Positions 18,628 to 28,045 are shown, numbered from the stretch's first letter. The stretch: DNA of 64,000 nucleotides from DASVWZ01 sp963708575 (GCA_963708575.1 CAVPTB010000007.1:2356001-2420000), one strand, 5' to 3'. Numbers and translations: made by a program. Notes: a model not told the origin generated them from the letters alone.

Positions 18628-19125
18628 ATGCCCGAGAACACATTCGACATCGTCAGCAAAATCGACCTCCAGGAGGTCGGCAATGCCATCCAGCAGGCAT
18701 TGAAAGAGGTTCACCAACGCTTCGACCTGAAGGACGCCAAGGCAAATATCGAAATGGACGGCAAGGACGCCATCGTTCTCCACTCCGTCGACGAATACAA
18801 ACTGAAGGCCGTCAACGATGTTTTCCAACAAAAGCTCGTGAAGCGGGGAGTTCCCCTGAAGGGTCTGACCTATGGCACCATTGAGCCTTCGGCCGGGGGC
18901 ACCGCCAAGCAGCGCATCACCATGCAACAAGGCATTCCAATCGAGAAGGCCCGCGAAGTCGTAAAAGCGATTAAGGACTCGAAGAAGAAGGTAAATGCCT
19001 CGATCCAGGGCGACTTGGTCCGAGTGAGCAGCAAAGACCGCGATTCTTTACAGGAGATCATCGCCTTGCTGAAGCAGCGCGATTTCGGCATCGACATGCA
19101 GTTCACAAATTACAGGAGCAACTAG
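18628..19125 (+). CDS. yajQ: YajQ family nucleotide-binding protein
   Basis: YajQ proteins (165 residues here, family 160-165) have two ferredoxin-like folds; in Xanthomonas a homologue binds cyclic di-GMP and acts with a transcription factor. Family signatures are FDIVSKIDLQEV at the start, RFDLKDAKA, and QGDLVRVSSKDRDSLQ with DFGIDMQFTNYR at the end. It follows tatD by 58 bases in the same direction. The HD-GYP gene at 28.7 kb is the only other c-di-GMP-related gene seen. Confidence 0.93.
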   Translation: MPENTFDIVSKIDLQEVGNAIQQALKEVHQRFDLKDAKANIEMDGKDAIVLHSVDEYKLKAVNDVFQQKLVKRGVPLKGLTYGTIEPSAGGTAKQRITMQQGIPIEKAREVVKAIKDSKKKVNASIQGDLVRVSSKDRDSLQEIIALLKQRDFGIDMQFTNYRSN

Positions 19126-19127
19126 GC

Positions 19128-19250
19128 GTCAACCACGGAGGCACGGAATCGCGGAGATTCTCGCAGATCAGTCTTTGTACCGTACATAACGGAACCAGAC
19201 TCACAATATGATGCTCGTTAGCTCCCTGACTCCGTGCCTGCGTGGTTGAC
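19128..19250. repeat. 20-bp inverted repeat in the yajQ-prenyl synthase gap
   Basis: Left arm 19128-19147 and right arm 19231-19250 are reverse complements in 19 of 20 positions (GTCAACCACGGAGGCACGGA against its complement). They enclose 83 bases. The right arm overlaps the GTG start proposed for the next gene. It could form a long hairpin in RNA or be a dispersed intergenic repeat. Confidence 0.7.
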
Positions 19251-20249
19251 AAAAAAAACTTGAGTACACCAGCCGCCATCAACGGGAAAGAGATTTTCGA
19301 ACTCCTCCGCGACGACCTCGTGGCGATTGAGCGCGAGTTCGGTCGCGATACCGTCGCTGGTGTCGAAGCCATCACCGAAATCGGTGAGTACCTGCGTGGG
19401 GGGGGAGGCAAACGTCTCCGTCCCGCGCTGCTGCTGCTTTCCGCGAGGCTCTTCGACTACCAGGGCCGGGGCGCAATCAAACTCGGAGCTGTCGTTGAGA
19501 TCATTCACACCGCGACCCTGGTTCACGACGACATCATCGATGAAGCTCAGACCCGCCGTGGCCGTCCCGCGGCCAACACCCAGTGGGGAAATTCAAAGTG
19601 CGTGCTCGCCGGCGACTGGCTCTACATGCAAGCCTTCAAGATTGCGGTGCGAGAGCGCAATTTCCGCATCCTCGATTCCCTCATCGACCTCACTCAGCAG
19701 ATGGTCGAAGGCGAACTCCTGCAGATGGAAAAGCTCGGTAAGCTGATCGCTATCGACGAGCACTTTGATTTGATCTTTCGTAAGACGGCGTGCCTTTTCT
19801 CGGTCTGCATGCGTCTGGGCGCCATCATTGGCGGGGCAACTCCTCAGCAGGAAGAGAACTTGGCGCAATACGGTCGGGACTTAGGGATGGCATTTCAGAT
19901 CGTGGACGACGTCCTGGATCTCACCGCCTCGGAAGATGTCTTAGGCAAGCCAGTGGCCAGCGACCTCCGCGAAGGCAAAGTCACGATGGCCGTAATCCAC
20001 GCCTTGCAGCGTTGCACGCCCGGCGAACGCGAGGTTATCGCGACCGTGGTTCACGATCGCGCCTTCGACGGCGTGACGCACTCTCAAGTTTTGGACATCC
20101 TGAATAAGTACGGATCGATTGACGCGGCTCACGAACGCGCTACCCAGTATGCGGCGATGGCAAGGAATTCGATCTGCGGTTTCCCGGAAAGTGAAACTAA
20201 GCGGGCTTTGCTCTGGGCTCCGGATTTCGTGGTTGCGCGGGAAAAGTAA
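19242..20249 (+). CDS. Polyprenyl diphosphate synthase (IspB-like)
   Basis: This all-trans polyprenyl synthase extends isoprenoid chains for the quinone side chain. Both aspartate-rich motifs are present: DDIIDEAQTRRGR (first) and DDVLDLTASEDVLGKP (second), with GGKRLRP upstream. The length (335 residues from GTG 19242) matches octaprenyl-type enzymes. The start is uncertain: GTG 19242 falls inside a dispersed repeat arm and has no ribosome site, and TTG 19260 (LSTPAAING) is an alternative. The chain length cannot be read from the sequence. Confidence 0.9.
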   Translation: MVDKKNLSTPAAINGKEIFELLRDDLVAIEREFGRDTVAGVEAITEIGEYLRGGGGKRLRPALLLLSARLFDYQGRGAIKLGAVVEIIHTATLVHDDIIDEAQTRRGRPAANTQWGNSKCVLAGDWLYMQAFKIAVRERNFRILDSLIDLTQQMVEGELLQMEKLGKLIAIDEHFDLIFRKTACLFSVCMRLGAIIGGATPQQEENLAQYGRDLGMAFQIVDDVLDLTASEDVLGKPVASDLREGKVTMAVIHALQRCTPGEREVIATVVHDRAFDGVTHSQVLDILNKYGSIDAAHERATQYAAMARNSICGFPESETKRALLWAPDFVVAREK

Positions 20250-20269
20250 GCCATACCCGGCCGGCTACT

Positions 20270-20815
20270 TCACGGCTCGTACACTGAATTCCCGTAGCCT
20301 TGCTTCCGCGCCGATTCCTGCATGTCGTACAAACGTTGCTTCTGCTCTTCCAGTTGCGCCTTCAGGCGTTCTACTTCTTGCTGCTTTTGCACTTGCCGCT
20401 CGTTCCATTGCACGCAGCCACGCTCACAAGTAACCCAGGCAAAGTGAATCGAGTCATTCAGTTTCTGTATTTGCACTTGCTGCGCAGTCACGCGGTTCTT
20501 CTGCGCCAGGATCCTCGACTTCCACTGTTCCGCAGAAAGCTTGCCGGATCCCCAAGCAGATCTCACCTTCTCGCGATCGTTTTCCCGTCCCGCCGGAGCT
20601 GCATTCTCTTCAGCCTGTTCCGGAATCTCTTCATTGGTGATCACCTTAGGCGGCTGAGGTTCCGCGTTGGTCTTGCTGTTCGCGGCTTTACTTTTCTGCT
20701 GGCGCGCTTGTCGCGCCGTGTCCCCCAGACTGGGTTCATCCTGTGCGCTGGCGACGACCGCAAAGCAGCCGAACAGGAGAATCAGAACCAATTGGACGAC
20801 AACCTTCTGTCGCAT
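20270..20815 (-). CDS. Secreted coiled-coil protein of unknown function
   Basis: I do not recognise a family. The product (about 181 residues) starts with a signal peptide (MRQKVVVQLVLILLFGC, cleavage after VASAQ), followed by a Pro/Asn/Glu-rich segment and a long charged, probably coiled-coil C-terminus (about 110-170, rich in Gln, Glu, Lys) that contains a single CERGC pair. ATG 20815 has a good ribosome site (GGAGG five bases upstream), so the eight upstream residues are not included. It is convergent with the prenyl synthase and divergent from the DedA-rhodanese gene. A periplasmic location is inferred. Confidence 0.65.
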   Translation of the reverse strand: MRQKVVVQLVLILLFGCFAVVASAQDEPSLGDTARQARQQKSKAANSKTNAEPQPPKVITNEEIPEQAEENAAPAGRENDREKVRSAWGSGKLSAEQWKSRILAQKNRVTAQQVQIQKLNDSIHFAWVTCERGCVQWNERQVQKQQEVERLKAQLEEQKQRLYDMQESARKQGYGNSVYEP

Positions 20816-21102
20816 AAAGACCTCCCGAGACGGCATCAATCATCGAATCTCTCCAATGATATGGACCAGAAAACGCCTTGCCGAGTTACCTTGGTGCCAA
20901 GCCTTAGTTCCGCGTGCTCCACTCCTGCACAACCCGTTTGGGCTGCGCCTCGGCCTTTGAATCCGTCCCTTCCCTTACTTGCGCTTCCTGATTCCTGCTC
21001 CATTTCCCTCGAACCGTGCATCAATATAGCGGTTTCACGCAGACGTCCACGGAAACCGCAGTTGTTATACTTAGGCAACTGATTCACGTTCTTACTTACT
21101 CA

Positions 21103-22074
21103 ATGAATGATCTCTTAACGCTTGCAGCCAGACACGGCTATCTGCTGATTTTCACGATCGCCCTTGCCGAGTCCATTGGATTGCCTGTCCCCGCTGCCCT
21201 GGCGCTGGTGGCGGGCGGGGCTGCAGCTGCCGGCCACACACTGAGATTCCCCGCCGTCATCGCCCTCGCAATCACTGCCATGGCCATCGGCGATACTCTG
21301 CTCTTCATAGCTGGCCGCTATGCAGGATGGACCCTGCTGGGCCTGCTATGTCGTGTTTCCGTCAATCCAGAGTCCTGCATCCTTCGCTCCGCTGAATCTT
21401 TCTACAAACGCGGCAAACTCACGCTGCTCTTTGCCAAATTTATTCCCGGCATCAACACCATGGCTCCGCCGCTGGCTGGCAGCATGAAGATGCGTCCCGC
21501 CCAGTTCCTCCGCCTTGATCTCGCCGGGGCCAGTCTCTACGCGCTGGCTTATTGCGGATTGGGTTACGTCTTTCGCGACTTCCTCGCGGCCATTACTCGC
21601 GGTTTTCACTCAGCCTCTCACGTCGCTGGGATCGTCGTTCTCACCGCCCTCGCCGTCTACGTCGGATACCGCCTCTGGCTGATCCGTAAGAATGCCGGAT
21701 ACCGTGTCGTGCCTCGTATTCAAGTCCAGGAACTCGCCCACCGTCTCAGTTCTGATGACCAACAAAAGCCCCTGATCGTCGACGTGCGTAGCCACGGTTA
21801 CTACGACTCCGCAGCCGAACGGATTAAAGGATCGGTTCGCCTCGAACCTAACAACCTGTCCGAGGAACTCAAGACCTTCCCCAAAGACCGGGACATTTAT
21901 CTCTACTGCACTTGAGCACGCGAAGCCACCAGCGCCCGTGTGGCGCTGCAACTCAGAGAACGGGGATTCAATGCGTTTGTAATCACGGGCGGACTCGCTG
22001 CCTGGCGAAAAGCCGGACAGCCCACCGAGTCTGTTCCCAACACCGATCTCATCAAGCTCCCCACCTTCAGCTAG
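21103..22074 (+). CDS. DedA-rhodanese fusion with in-frame TGA: candidate selenoprotein
   Basis: The first 190 residues form a DedA/SNARE-associated membrane domain (ESIGLPVPAALALVAGG; FAKFIPGINTMAPPLAGS), followed by a rhodanese domain from about 210 (PLIVDVRSHGYYDSAAERI). The frame meets TGA at 21913-21915 after YLYCT and then stays open with full rhodanese character, AREATSARVALQLRERGF and FVITGGLAAWRKAG, to TAG at 22072. The TGA (residue 271) falls in the active-site loop where I recall relatives having CTC or CSC, so it replaces a Cys. A perfect hairpin with a G in its loop lies 21 nt downstream, as bacterial SECIS elements do. Either selenocysteine is inserted, or the gene is truncated by a TGC-to-TGA change. 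DedA proteins handle lipid flipping or membrane homeostasis; the fusion suggests sulfur or selenium redox at the membrane. Confidence 0.7.
21930..21948 (+). promoter_or_regulatory. Candidate bacterial SECIS hairpin
   Basis: A perfect 7-bp stem, CAGCGCC / GGCGCTG, closes a 5-nt loop CGTGT. The loop starts 21 nt after the in-frame TGA (21913-21915) and has G as its second base followed by U, matching the published bacterial SECIS rules (loop 16-37 nt after UGA, G in the first two loop positions). No bulged U is seen below the loop. The stem also encodes SARVAL, so chance is possible. Confidence 0.5.
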
Positions 22075-22165
22075 CAGTCCGTCGCACCTAAAGTTCCTCT
22101 ATGCTTCTCAGTGCAGGTCCGAACCGAAAGCTAAACCAGAAGCGACTGGATTAGACTGGTTTTAC

Positions 22166-24415
22166 ATGGCCTTCCGCATATCCCATCTGCGGCGCTGGTT
22201 TCTTGGCGCGGCGATCGCCGCTGTTTTACTGGTGGCGGGCACGTACTTTTACGCCCGGCACCGGGTGCAGAACGCGCTTAAGCAGGTTCCGGAGAAGATG
22301 GGGCTGGACATCCAGCAGAGCGCGACCGGATTCACCGTTTCAAAGTCCGAACAGGGTCGAACCCTCTTCCGGGTGCAAGCAAGCAAGGCTGTCCAGTTCA
22401 AGGCCGGCAGCCGCGCCGAACTGCACGACGTAACCATCACTCTCTACGGACGCGATTCCAGCCGCTTCGATCAGATTTATGGGGATGACTTTGAATACGA
22501 TCAGCAATCGGGCAACGTAACCGCGAAGGGTGAAGTTCAGATCGACCTGGAAGCGAATCCGCAAGGCCTGATTAATCCGGATCAGTCCCCGCCGCGGGAT
22601 TTGAAAAATCCTATCCACATGAAGACTAGCGGACTGGTGTTTAACCAGAAAACCGGTGACGCGTACACCACCGAGCGAGTGGATTTTCTTCTGCCGGAAG
22701 CGACTGGATCAGCCGTGGGCATTCACTATGTGGCAAAAACCAATACCCTGACGCTCGACTCGCAAGTTGCAATCCAGGTGAACCAACCGGCTGCTCAGGT
22801 CACAGCGGTTCGCGGAGTCATCACCCAAGAGCCCCATACCGTGGTGTTGGATCACCCCACGGCGAAGGATAGGGATCGGCAATTCAGTTCAGACGAGGCG
22901 ACACTTTTTTTGCGTTCCGACAACAGTCTTGATCACGTGGTTGCCAACGGAAACATCCTGCTGAAGAGTTCCGGCCCATCGCTGGCGCATGCCCGATCCG
23001 ACCAGATGGAGATCGAGTTGTCGCCCCAAGATGGCTCGCTCCGGTCTGCGGTGCTCACTGGAAATGTGGAGGTAGAGAACCAGGGATCGCAGCCGATGCA
23101 GGCCAAGGCCGGACGCGCTACGTTTAATTTCTCCGGAAACCAAATCTTGCGGAATGTCAGGGCCGAGGATCAGGTCAAGATCCTGCAGCATCAGGCAGCA
23201 TCGGGAACGTCTTCCTCCGCTCAGGATCTCGAGATCGCTGCGTCCGCCGTCGATTTTGTCGTTGCTAAGGGGCGGCGCCTCGATCACGCCGAGACTTTTG
23301 GAACTGCCCAAATTTCCATTCGCCCGACTGCAAACCAGGCCCAGGAGACGGTCGCGACGGCAGGAAAGTTCGAAGCCAGCTTTGACAAAACGGGCCAACT
23401 GTCATTGCTTCACGGTGCTCCGGATGCGCGCATCACCAACAAGAATCCTGGGCAGCCGGACCGTGTCAGTACCAGCGACCGTCTAGACGCTACTTTCCAT
23501 CCTGGATCTGGCATTGCGTCGCTCGTTCAACAGGGGAACGTCGCCTATGCCGACCGGGAACGGAAGGCTTGGGGCGATCGGGCCCGCTACACGCCCGCCG
23601 ATCAGATACTGATCCTGACGGGTTCGCCTCGCGTTTCAGATGGCGGCATGACAACGACCGCTCGCAGTATGCGGATGAACCGCGCAACCGGCGAGGCGTT
23701 TGCCGAAGGAGACGTCAAGAGTACATATAGCGATCTGAAACCGCAGGCGAACGGGGCGCTGTTGGCTTCGGGAAGCCCGATTCACGCAACCGCCAAAGCC
23801 ATGAGCGTGCAGGGTAACTCGGCAGTGGCGCTCTATTCAGGCAACGCACGACTCTGGCAAGACGCCAATGCGGTTGACGCGCCCTCCATCGAGTTTGATC
23901 GTGATCACCGCGCCATGGTGGCCGTGGGGACGGCCAACCAGAGTGTCTCAACGGTATTGGAGCAAGCCGACAAGTCCGGGAAGGTCGTTCCTCTCGCTGT
24001 GACATCGTCTCACTTGGACTATAGGGACGACGACCGTCGGGCGCACTTTGAGGGCAACGTGGTTGCCAAGAGCGCTGACCTGACGATTACCGCCGGCCAG
24101 ATGGACGCCTACCTTCAGGAGAGGGGCCAAAATTCTTCCTCTCAGCCCCCAGTTTCTGCGGGAAAACTGGACAAAATTATTGCTTCTGGGCGGGTTGTCA
24201 TCACCCAGCCTACGCGGCAAGCTACCGGTAACCAGCTTGTTTACAACACGCAAGAGGATAGCTTCCTTCTAACCGGTGGACCGCCTAGCATTTTTGATGC
24301 CGAACACGGCAAGATTACCGGCGTTTCGTTGACTTTGTTTAGACACGATGGTAGGGTCGTGGTTGAAGGAAGCAATTCATCACCTACGGTAACGGAAACG
24401 CGAGTGGCACGTTAA
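22166..24415 (+). CDS. LptC-LptA-like LPS transport protein, fused and long
   Basis: A single 749-residue protein has one N-terminal membrane helix (residues 10-30, RRWFLGAAIAAVLLVAGTYF), an LptC-like domain, and then long OstA/LptA beta-jellyroll repeats (motifs such as YGDDFEYDQQSGNVTAKGEV, HLDYRDDDRRAHFEGNV, LVYNTQEDSFLLTGG). LptC and LptA form the periplasmic bridge that carries LPS from LptB2FG to the outer membrane; E. coli uses two proteins of 191 and 185 residues. It ends directly at the lptB start (stop TAA then ATG), so the two are translated together. The fusion is inferred from domain order; an internal enzymatic function is not expected. Confidence 0.85.
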   Translation: MAFRISHLRRWFLGAAIAAVLLVAGTYFYARHRVQNALKQVPEKMGLDIQQSATGFTVSKSEQGRTLFRVQASKAVQFKAGSRAELHDVTITLYGRDSSRFDQIYGDDFEYDQQSGNVTAKGEVQIDLEANPQGLINPDQSPPRDLKNPIHMKTSGLVFNQKTGDAYTTERVDFLLPEATGSAVGIHYVAKTNTLTLDSQVAIQVNQPAAQVTAVRGVITQEPHTVVLDHPTAKDRDRQFSSDEATLFLRSDNSLDHVVANGNILLKSSGPSLAHARSDQMEIELSPQDGSLRSAVLTGNVEVENQGSQPMQAKAGRATFNFSGNQILRNVRAEDQVKILQHQAASGTSSSAQDLEIAASAVDFVVAKGRRLDHAETFGTAQISIRPTANQAQETVATAGKFEASFDKTGQLSLLHGAPDARITNKNPGQPDRVSTSDRLDATFHPGSGIASLVQQGNVAYADRERKAWGDRARYTPADQILILTGSPRVSDGGMTTTARSMRMNRATGEAFAEGDVKSTYSDLKPQANGALLASGSPIHATAKAMSVQGNSAVALYSGNARLWQDANAVDAPSIEFDRDHRAMVAVGTANQSVSTVLEQADKSGKVVPLAVTSSHLDYRDDDRRAHFEGNVVAKSADLTITAGQMDAYLQERGQNSSSQPPVSAGKLDKIIASGRVVITQPTRQATGNQLVYNTQEDSFLLTGGPPSIFDAEHGKITGVSLTLFRHDGRVVVEGSNSSPTVTETRVAR

Positions 24416-25144
24416 ATGCATACTCTGGCCACGGACGAAATCGGAAAATCCTACCGCGGCCGGCGAGTCGTTAACGGCGTAAGTCTCCGGGTAGAACAGG
24501 GCGAGGTCGTCGGACTCCTTGGACCTAACGGCGCTGGCAAAACCACTTCCTTTTACACCATAGTCGGCCTGATCCCTCCTGATACCGGACGGATCCTCTA
24601 CGACGACGACGACATCACTGACGTTCCCATGTACCTCAGGGCCCGCCAGTACGGAATCAGCTACCTACCGCAGGAAGCTTCAGTGTTCCGCAAGCTGACG
24701 GTCGAGGAGAACATCCTGGCTGTTCTCGAAGCTCAGCCGATTTCCTGGCATGAGCGGCGCGAGCGCATGGAGAAGCTGATCGATCAGTTAGGGCTGGAGC
24801 ACATCCGCCAAAACCGGGGCTATGCACTTTCGGGAGGCGAGCGTCGCAGGGTCGAAATCGCCCGCGCACTTTGCATCAACCCGACATTTATTTTGCTCGA
24901 CGAACCGTTTTCGGGGATCGATCCCATCGCTGTGCTGGATCTACAAAAGATCATCAGCGACCTGAAAGCCGCCGGGATTGGCATTTTGATCACCGATCAC
25001 AACGTCCGCGAAACGTTATCGGTCACAGAAAGGGCCTACATCATTAACGAAGGCCGGATTTTTCGTCAGGGAACGCCTGAGCAACTGGGCGGCGATCCGG
25101 AAGTCAGAAGAGTTTATTTGGGAGAGAGTTTCTCGTTGGTGTGA
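24416..25144 (+). CDS. lptB: LPS export ABC ATPase LptB
   Basis: LptB powers LPS extraction from the inner membrane. The 242-residue ATPase has Walker A GPNGAGKTT, the LptB-type Q-loop YLPQEASVFRKLTVEEN, signature LSGGERRR, Walker B FILLDEPFSGIDP and the switch His in ITDHNVRETL. The close spacing to the LptCA gene and the following rpoN-hpf is the classical proteobacterial and acidobacterial order. lptF and lptG are not in this window. Confidence 0.96.
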   Translation: MHTLATDEIGKSYRGRRVVNGVSLRVEQGEVVGLLGPNGAGKTTSFYTIVGLIPPDTGRILYDDDDITDVPMYLRARQYGISYLPQEASVFRKLTVEENILAVLEAQPISWHERRERMEKLIDQLGLEHIRQNRGYALSGGERRRVEIARALCINPTFILLDEPFSGIDPIAVLDLQKIISDLKAAGIGILITDHNVRETLSVTERAYIINEGRIFRQGTPEQLGGDPEVRRVYLGESFSLV

Positions 25145-25351
25145 AAAAAGGTCTTCGGTCGTTGGTTCTTCGGCCTTGGCCTATCGATCAACCACGGGAG
25201 AGCGATAGGTGAACGACAAGTTCAGAGAAAGATCAAGTTACCAACGGAAGGCGCGGTTTGCAGTGTGAAGAGTTACTCTGTGATCCTGCATAGCCGTCGT
25301 AGTTAAGTTTTTTAACTCTATTGTAACGAGATTAGGAAAGAATACTGGCGC

Positions 25352-27129
25352 ATGGTGTTGTTGCAACCTAGGCTTTCTTTAAAAGTTTCGCAGAGGCAGA
25401 TTTTAACCCCCGGCCTGGTGCAGATGGTCAGCGTTCTCGCGCTCAACAAGCTCGAGCTACGCGACATGATCACTGCCGAGATGGTGGAGAACCCGGTTCT
25501 GGAAGAGCTGGAAGATTCCATTCCCCTGCTCGATGACGTTAATCGCAAAGAGGAAGACCGCGAACGTCCTACCGAGGAGAGCCCAACTACCGCCGCCGAC
25601 GCAGAGAAAAAAGATCCGTTCGAAGAGATCGATTTTGGTTCATTCTTTCAGGAGTATCTCGATCCCGGCTTCCGCAGCCCCAGCGAGATGGAAGATTTCG
25701 AGCGTCCCTCCTTCGAAAATTTTCTTTCGAAGCCCAGCAATCTTTCCGATCACCTGATTTGGCAGTTGGGATCGATCCCTACGCGTCCGGAAGTTCGCGA
25801 AGCTGCCGAGTTGGTGATTGGTAATCTGAACGAAGACGGATATTTGATTGCCAGTGACGAAGAATTGTTAGGATTGGCACCGCCGGCGCCGCCGGAATCC
25901 GATGCGGCGATCATCGAAAATGTTGTCAAAGAAGCGGCCGCCATTGGGCTGGATGCGGTGCTCGAAGCGGTTGGCGATCCGCTCGCAGATCCCGTTCTTG
26001 ATTCACCTTCCGGGATCTCTAATTGGGCCGACGCTGATATCGCCGCCGAGTTCGCTGACGCCGGTATCGCGACTGCCATTGCGGTTCCGGATGTTCCCGC
26101 GCCTGTTGTGCCTGCAGCTTCCGCACCCGTCGTCCTCCGCTCAACCGGTTTTCCGGCCCAGCTTCCATCTGAACGATTTGCACGAGGCGCTTGAAATTGT
26201 CCGTCAGCTGGATCCTCCAGGCGTGGGTTGCCGCGATCTCCGCGAGTGTCTGCTCCATCAACTGCGCTTTCACCAGCGCCAGTTGGATAGCCACAAGAAC
26301 GGCGACAAGGAAGCCACTGCGCAGTTGTTAGCCGACGCGATCGCGATTGTTGACCAGCATCTCCGAGCCGTGCAGAACAAACAGCACAAGGAAATCGTGC
26401 AAGGCGCTGGGCCGTCCGATGGAAGCGATTCAGGCCGCGCTCGATTACGTTCGCACTCTCGACCCGCGTCCCGGCCAACGCTACAACAACGTTCTTCCGC
26501 GCCTGATTGAGCCGGATGTCGCGTTCGTGAAGCATGGTGACGAATGGCTCGTCATGATGAACGATGACGATGTTCCGCAACTTCGCCTGAATCCGGCGTA
26601 CAAGCGGCTGCTGACCAAAGACGTCAACGACAAAGACACGCGCAATTACGTCAAAGAGCGCTACAAGAGCGCCATCCAGCTGATCAAGAACATCGAGCAG
26701 CGCAAGCAGACCATCATGAAAGTCTGCTATTCGATCGTCACCCGGCAGGAAGATTTCCTCGATCGCGGCATTGACCAGCTGAAGCCCATGATGATCAAGG
26801 AAGTCGCGGAAGAGATCGGCGTTCATCCCTCTACTGTCAGCCGGGCCGTTGCCAACAAATACGTGCACACCCCGCAAGGTGTGTTCGAATTGCGTTACTT
26901 CTTCAGCGAGAGCGTGAATGGTCCGGAAGGCGGCAACACTTCGCTGCTCATCCTGAAACGCCGCGTCAAGAAGCTCATCGACGAAGAAGATTCCAGCCGC
27001 CCGCTAACCGACGAGCAGATCACCCGCATCCTACAGTCGCAGGGTATCCAGGTCACTCGCCGCACGGTAGCGAAGTATCGGGAGGACATGCGCATCCCGA
27101 GTACCCACCAGCGCAGAGTGAAGAAGTAG
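25352..27129 (+). CDS. rpoN: RNA polymerase sigma-54 factor, two frameshifts, long insertion
   Basis: RpoN directs RNA polymerase to -24/-12 promoters that need an enhancer-binding ATPase. Three frames in succession give one protein of about 591 residues: the Gln-rich activator region (LLQPRLSLKVSQRQILTPGL), the core-binding domain, the HTH (VAEEIGVHPSTVSRAVANKY) and the RpoN box (TRRTVAKYRE). The frame shifts by +1 near 26149-26152 (TTTT) and near 26400 (AA); deleting one base at each gives RPSFHLNDLHEAL and EIVQALGRPMEAIQ. An Ala/Pro-rich segment of about 90 residues (25880-26160) interrupts the core-binding domain before LDPPGVGCRDLREC; family members usually have about 480-500 residues. 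The gene is probably intact in the organism. Confidence 0.85.
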
Positions 27130-27137
27130 TAGCGAGT

Positions 27138-27157
27138 GCCGGCCACTTTTTGCCGGC
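27138..27157 (+). other. Hairpin between rpoN and hpf
   Basis: GCCGGC at 27138-27143 and again at 27152-27157 can pair across an 8-nt loop (CACTTTTT). It starts nine bases after the rpoN stop. It may attenuate read-through into hpf; no U-tract follows. Confidence 0.4.
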
Positions 27158-27225
27158 CCTCGAAACGATGTACCGCAAAAAGCTGTGCCCAAGATAAGAA
27201 CGGAAGAATTTGAAGGAGGGCGCTG

Positions 27226-27840
27226 ATGAACGTGGAATACACCGGAAGGCACTACGAAGTAACTCCCATCATTCGCAAGGAAGTTGAAACCGGTCTTACT
27301 AAAATCAGAAAAATTCTGGGCGATAAATTTGAAACCAAGGTCGTCCTTACCCTCGAAAAAAAGCGCCACAAAGCTGAAATCACCATCTCTCCGCGTAACG
27401 GCCCGCTGGTCGGATTAGCGCAGGCTGGAGACATGTCCGCTGCCGTTAACGAAGCGCTCGAGCACCTGGAAAAACAGGCGGTCAAGTACAAGACGCGCTG
27501 GCGCACGCAGAAACGACGGAACCACAAGACGCCCAGCCCCAAGAAATGGAACGGCAACGGAGAAGCCGCGCAGGAAGCTCTGGCCACTGCCGTCGGCCTC
27601 AGCGAGGACACCGCAATCGACGTCGTCGTCCACAAATTTCCCGCCGTCGCCAAGTCCACCGAGGTGCATCTGGTGCGGTCGGAAGACGCGGTGGCTTTGC
27701 GTCCGATGACCCTGGAAGAGGCGATCAAGGAAGCTCACTTCAAAGATCGCGACGTCTTTGTCTTCCGCGACCCAAAGGGCAAAGTGATGGTGTTGCACCG
27801 CACCAGAGACGGGAAGATGGAGTTGATCGAGGCGCCATAG
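27226..27840 (+). CDS. hpf: Ribosome hibernation promoting factor, long form
   Basis: Long HPF binds the 30S subunit and dimerises ribosomes to inactive 100S particles in stationary phase. The N-terminal S30AE domain (VEYTGRHYEVTPIIRKEVE, then RHKAEITIS) is joined by a basic linker (residues 85-115) to the C-terminal dimerisation domain (VHKFPAVAKSTEVHLVRSED, LRPMTLEEAI). The 204 residues fit the long form. ATG 27226 has the ribosome site GGAGGG. Being directly after rpoN is the usual order, and sigma-54 or stress control is plausible but not shown by the sequence. Confidence 0.94.
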   Translation: MNVEYTGRHYEVTPIIRKEVETGLTKIRKILGDKFETKVVLTLEKKRHKAEITISPRNGPLVGLAQAGDMSAAVNEALEHLEKQAVKYKTRWRTQKRRNHKTPSPKKWNGNGEAAQEALATAVGLSEDTAIDVVVHKFPAVAKSTEVHLVRSEDAVALRPMTLEEAIKEAHFKDRDVFVFRDPKGKVMVLHRTRDGKMELIEAP

Positions 27841-27872
27841 AGCTGTTGGCGGTCAGCACTCACCTTTCCGAT

Positions 27873-27894
27873 GGGGCACCCTAAAGCGTGCCCC
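27873..27894 (+). terminator. Hairpin after hpf
   Basis: A perfect 7-bp stem, GGGGCAC / GTGCCCC, with an 8-nt loop lies 32 bases after the hpf stop and is followed by GTTTGCTTTCC. A factor-independent terminator is plausible. Confidence 0.5.
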
Positions 27895-28045
27895 GTTTGC
27901 TTTCCGACATCCCCGAAACCATCCCTGCCCAGCGGCCACATCGGGAATTCCACCGCGTACACGCTCTCCGATTGCAATCGCTTCATATCGTTCCAGAGCC
28001 CTTGTGCTGATCTCTTGTCTTTCCCAATCCCCTATACTGATCCCG

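Noticed and set aside
25750..26877. 375-residue minus-strand frame opposite rpoN
   Set aside because: Shadow of rpoN; no family signature.
25352..27129. Programmed frameshifting in rpoN
   Set aside because: Two shifts, no slippery heptamer or stimulatory structure, and the same error type occurs in unrelated genes.
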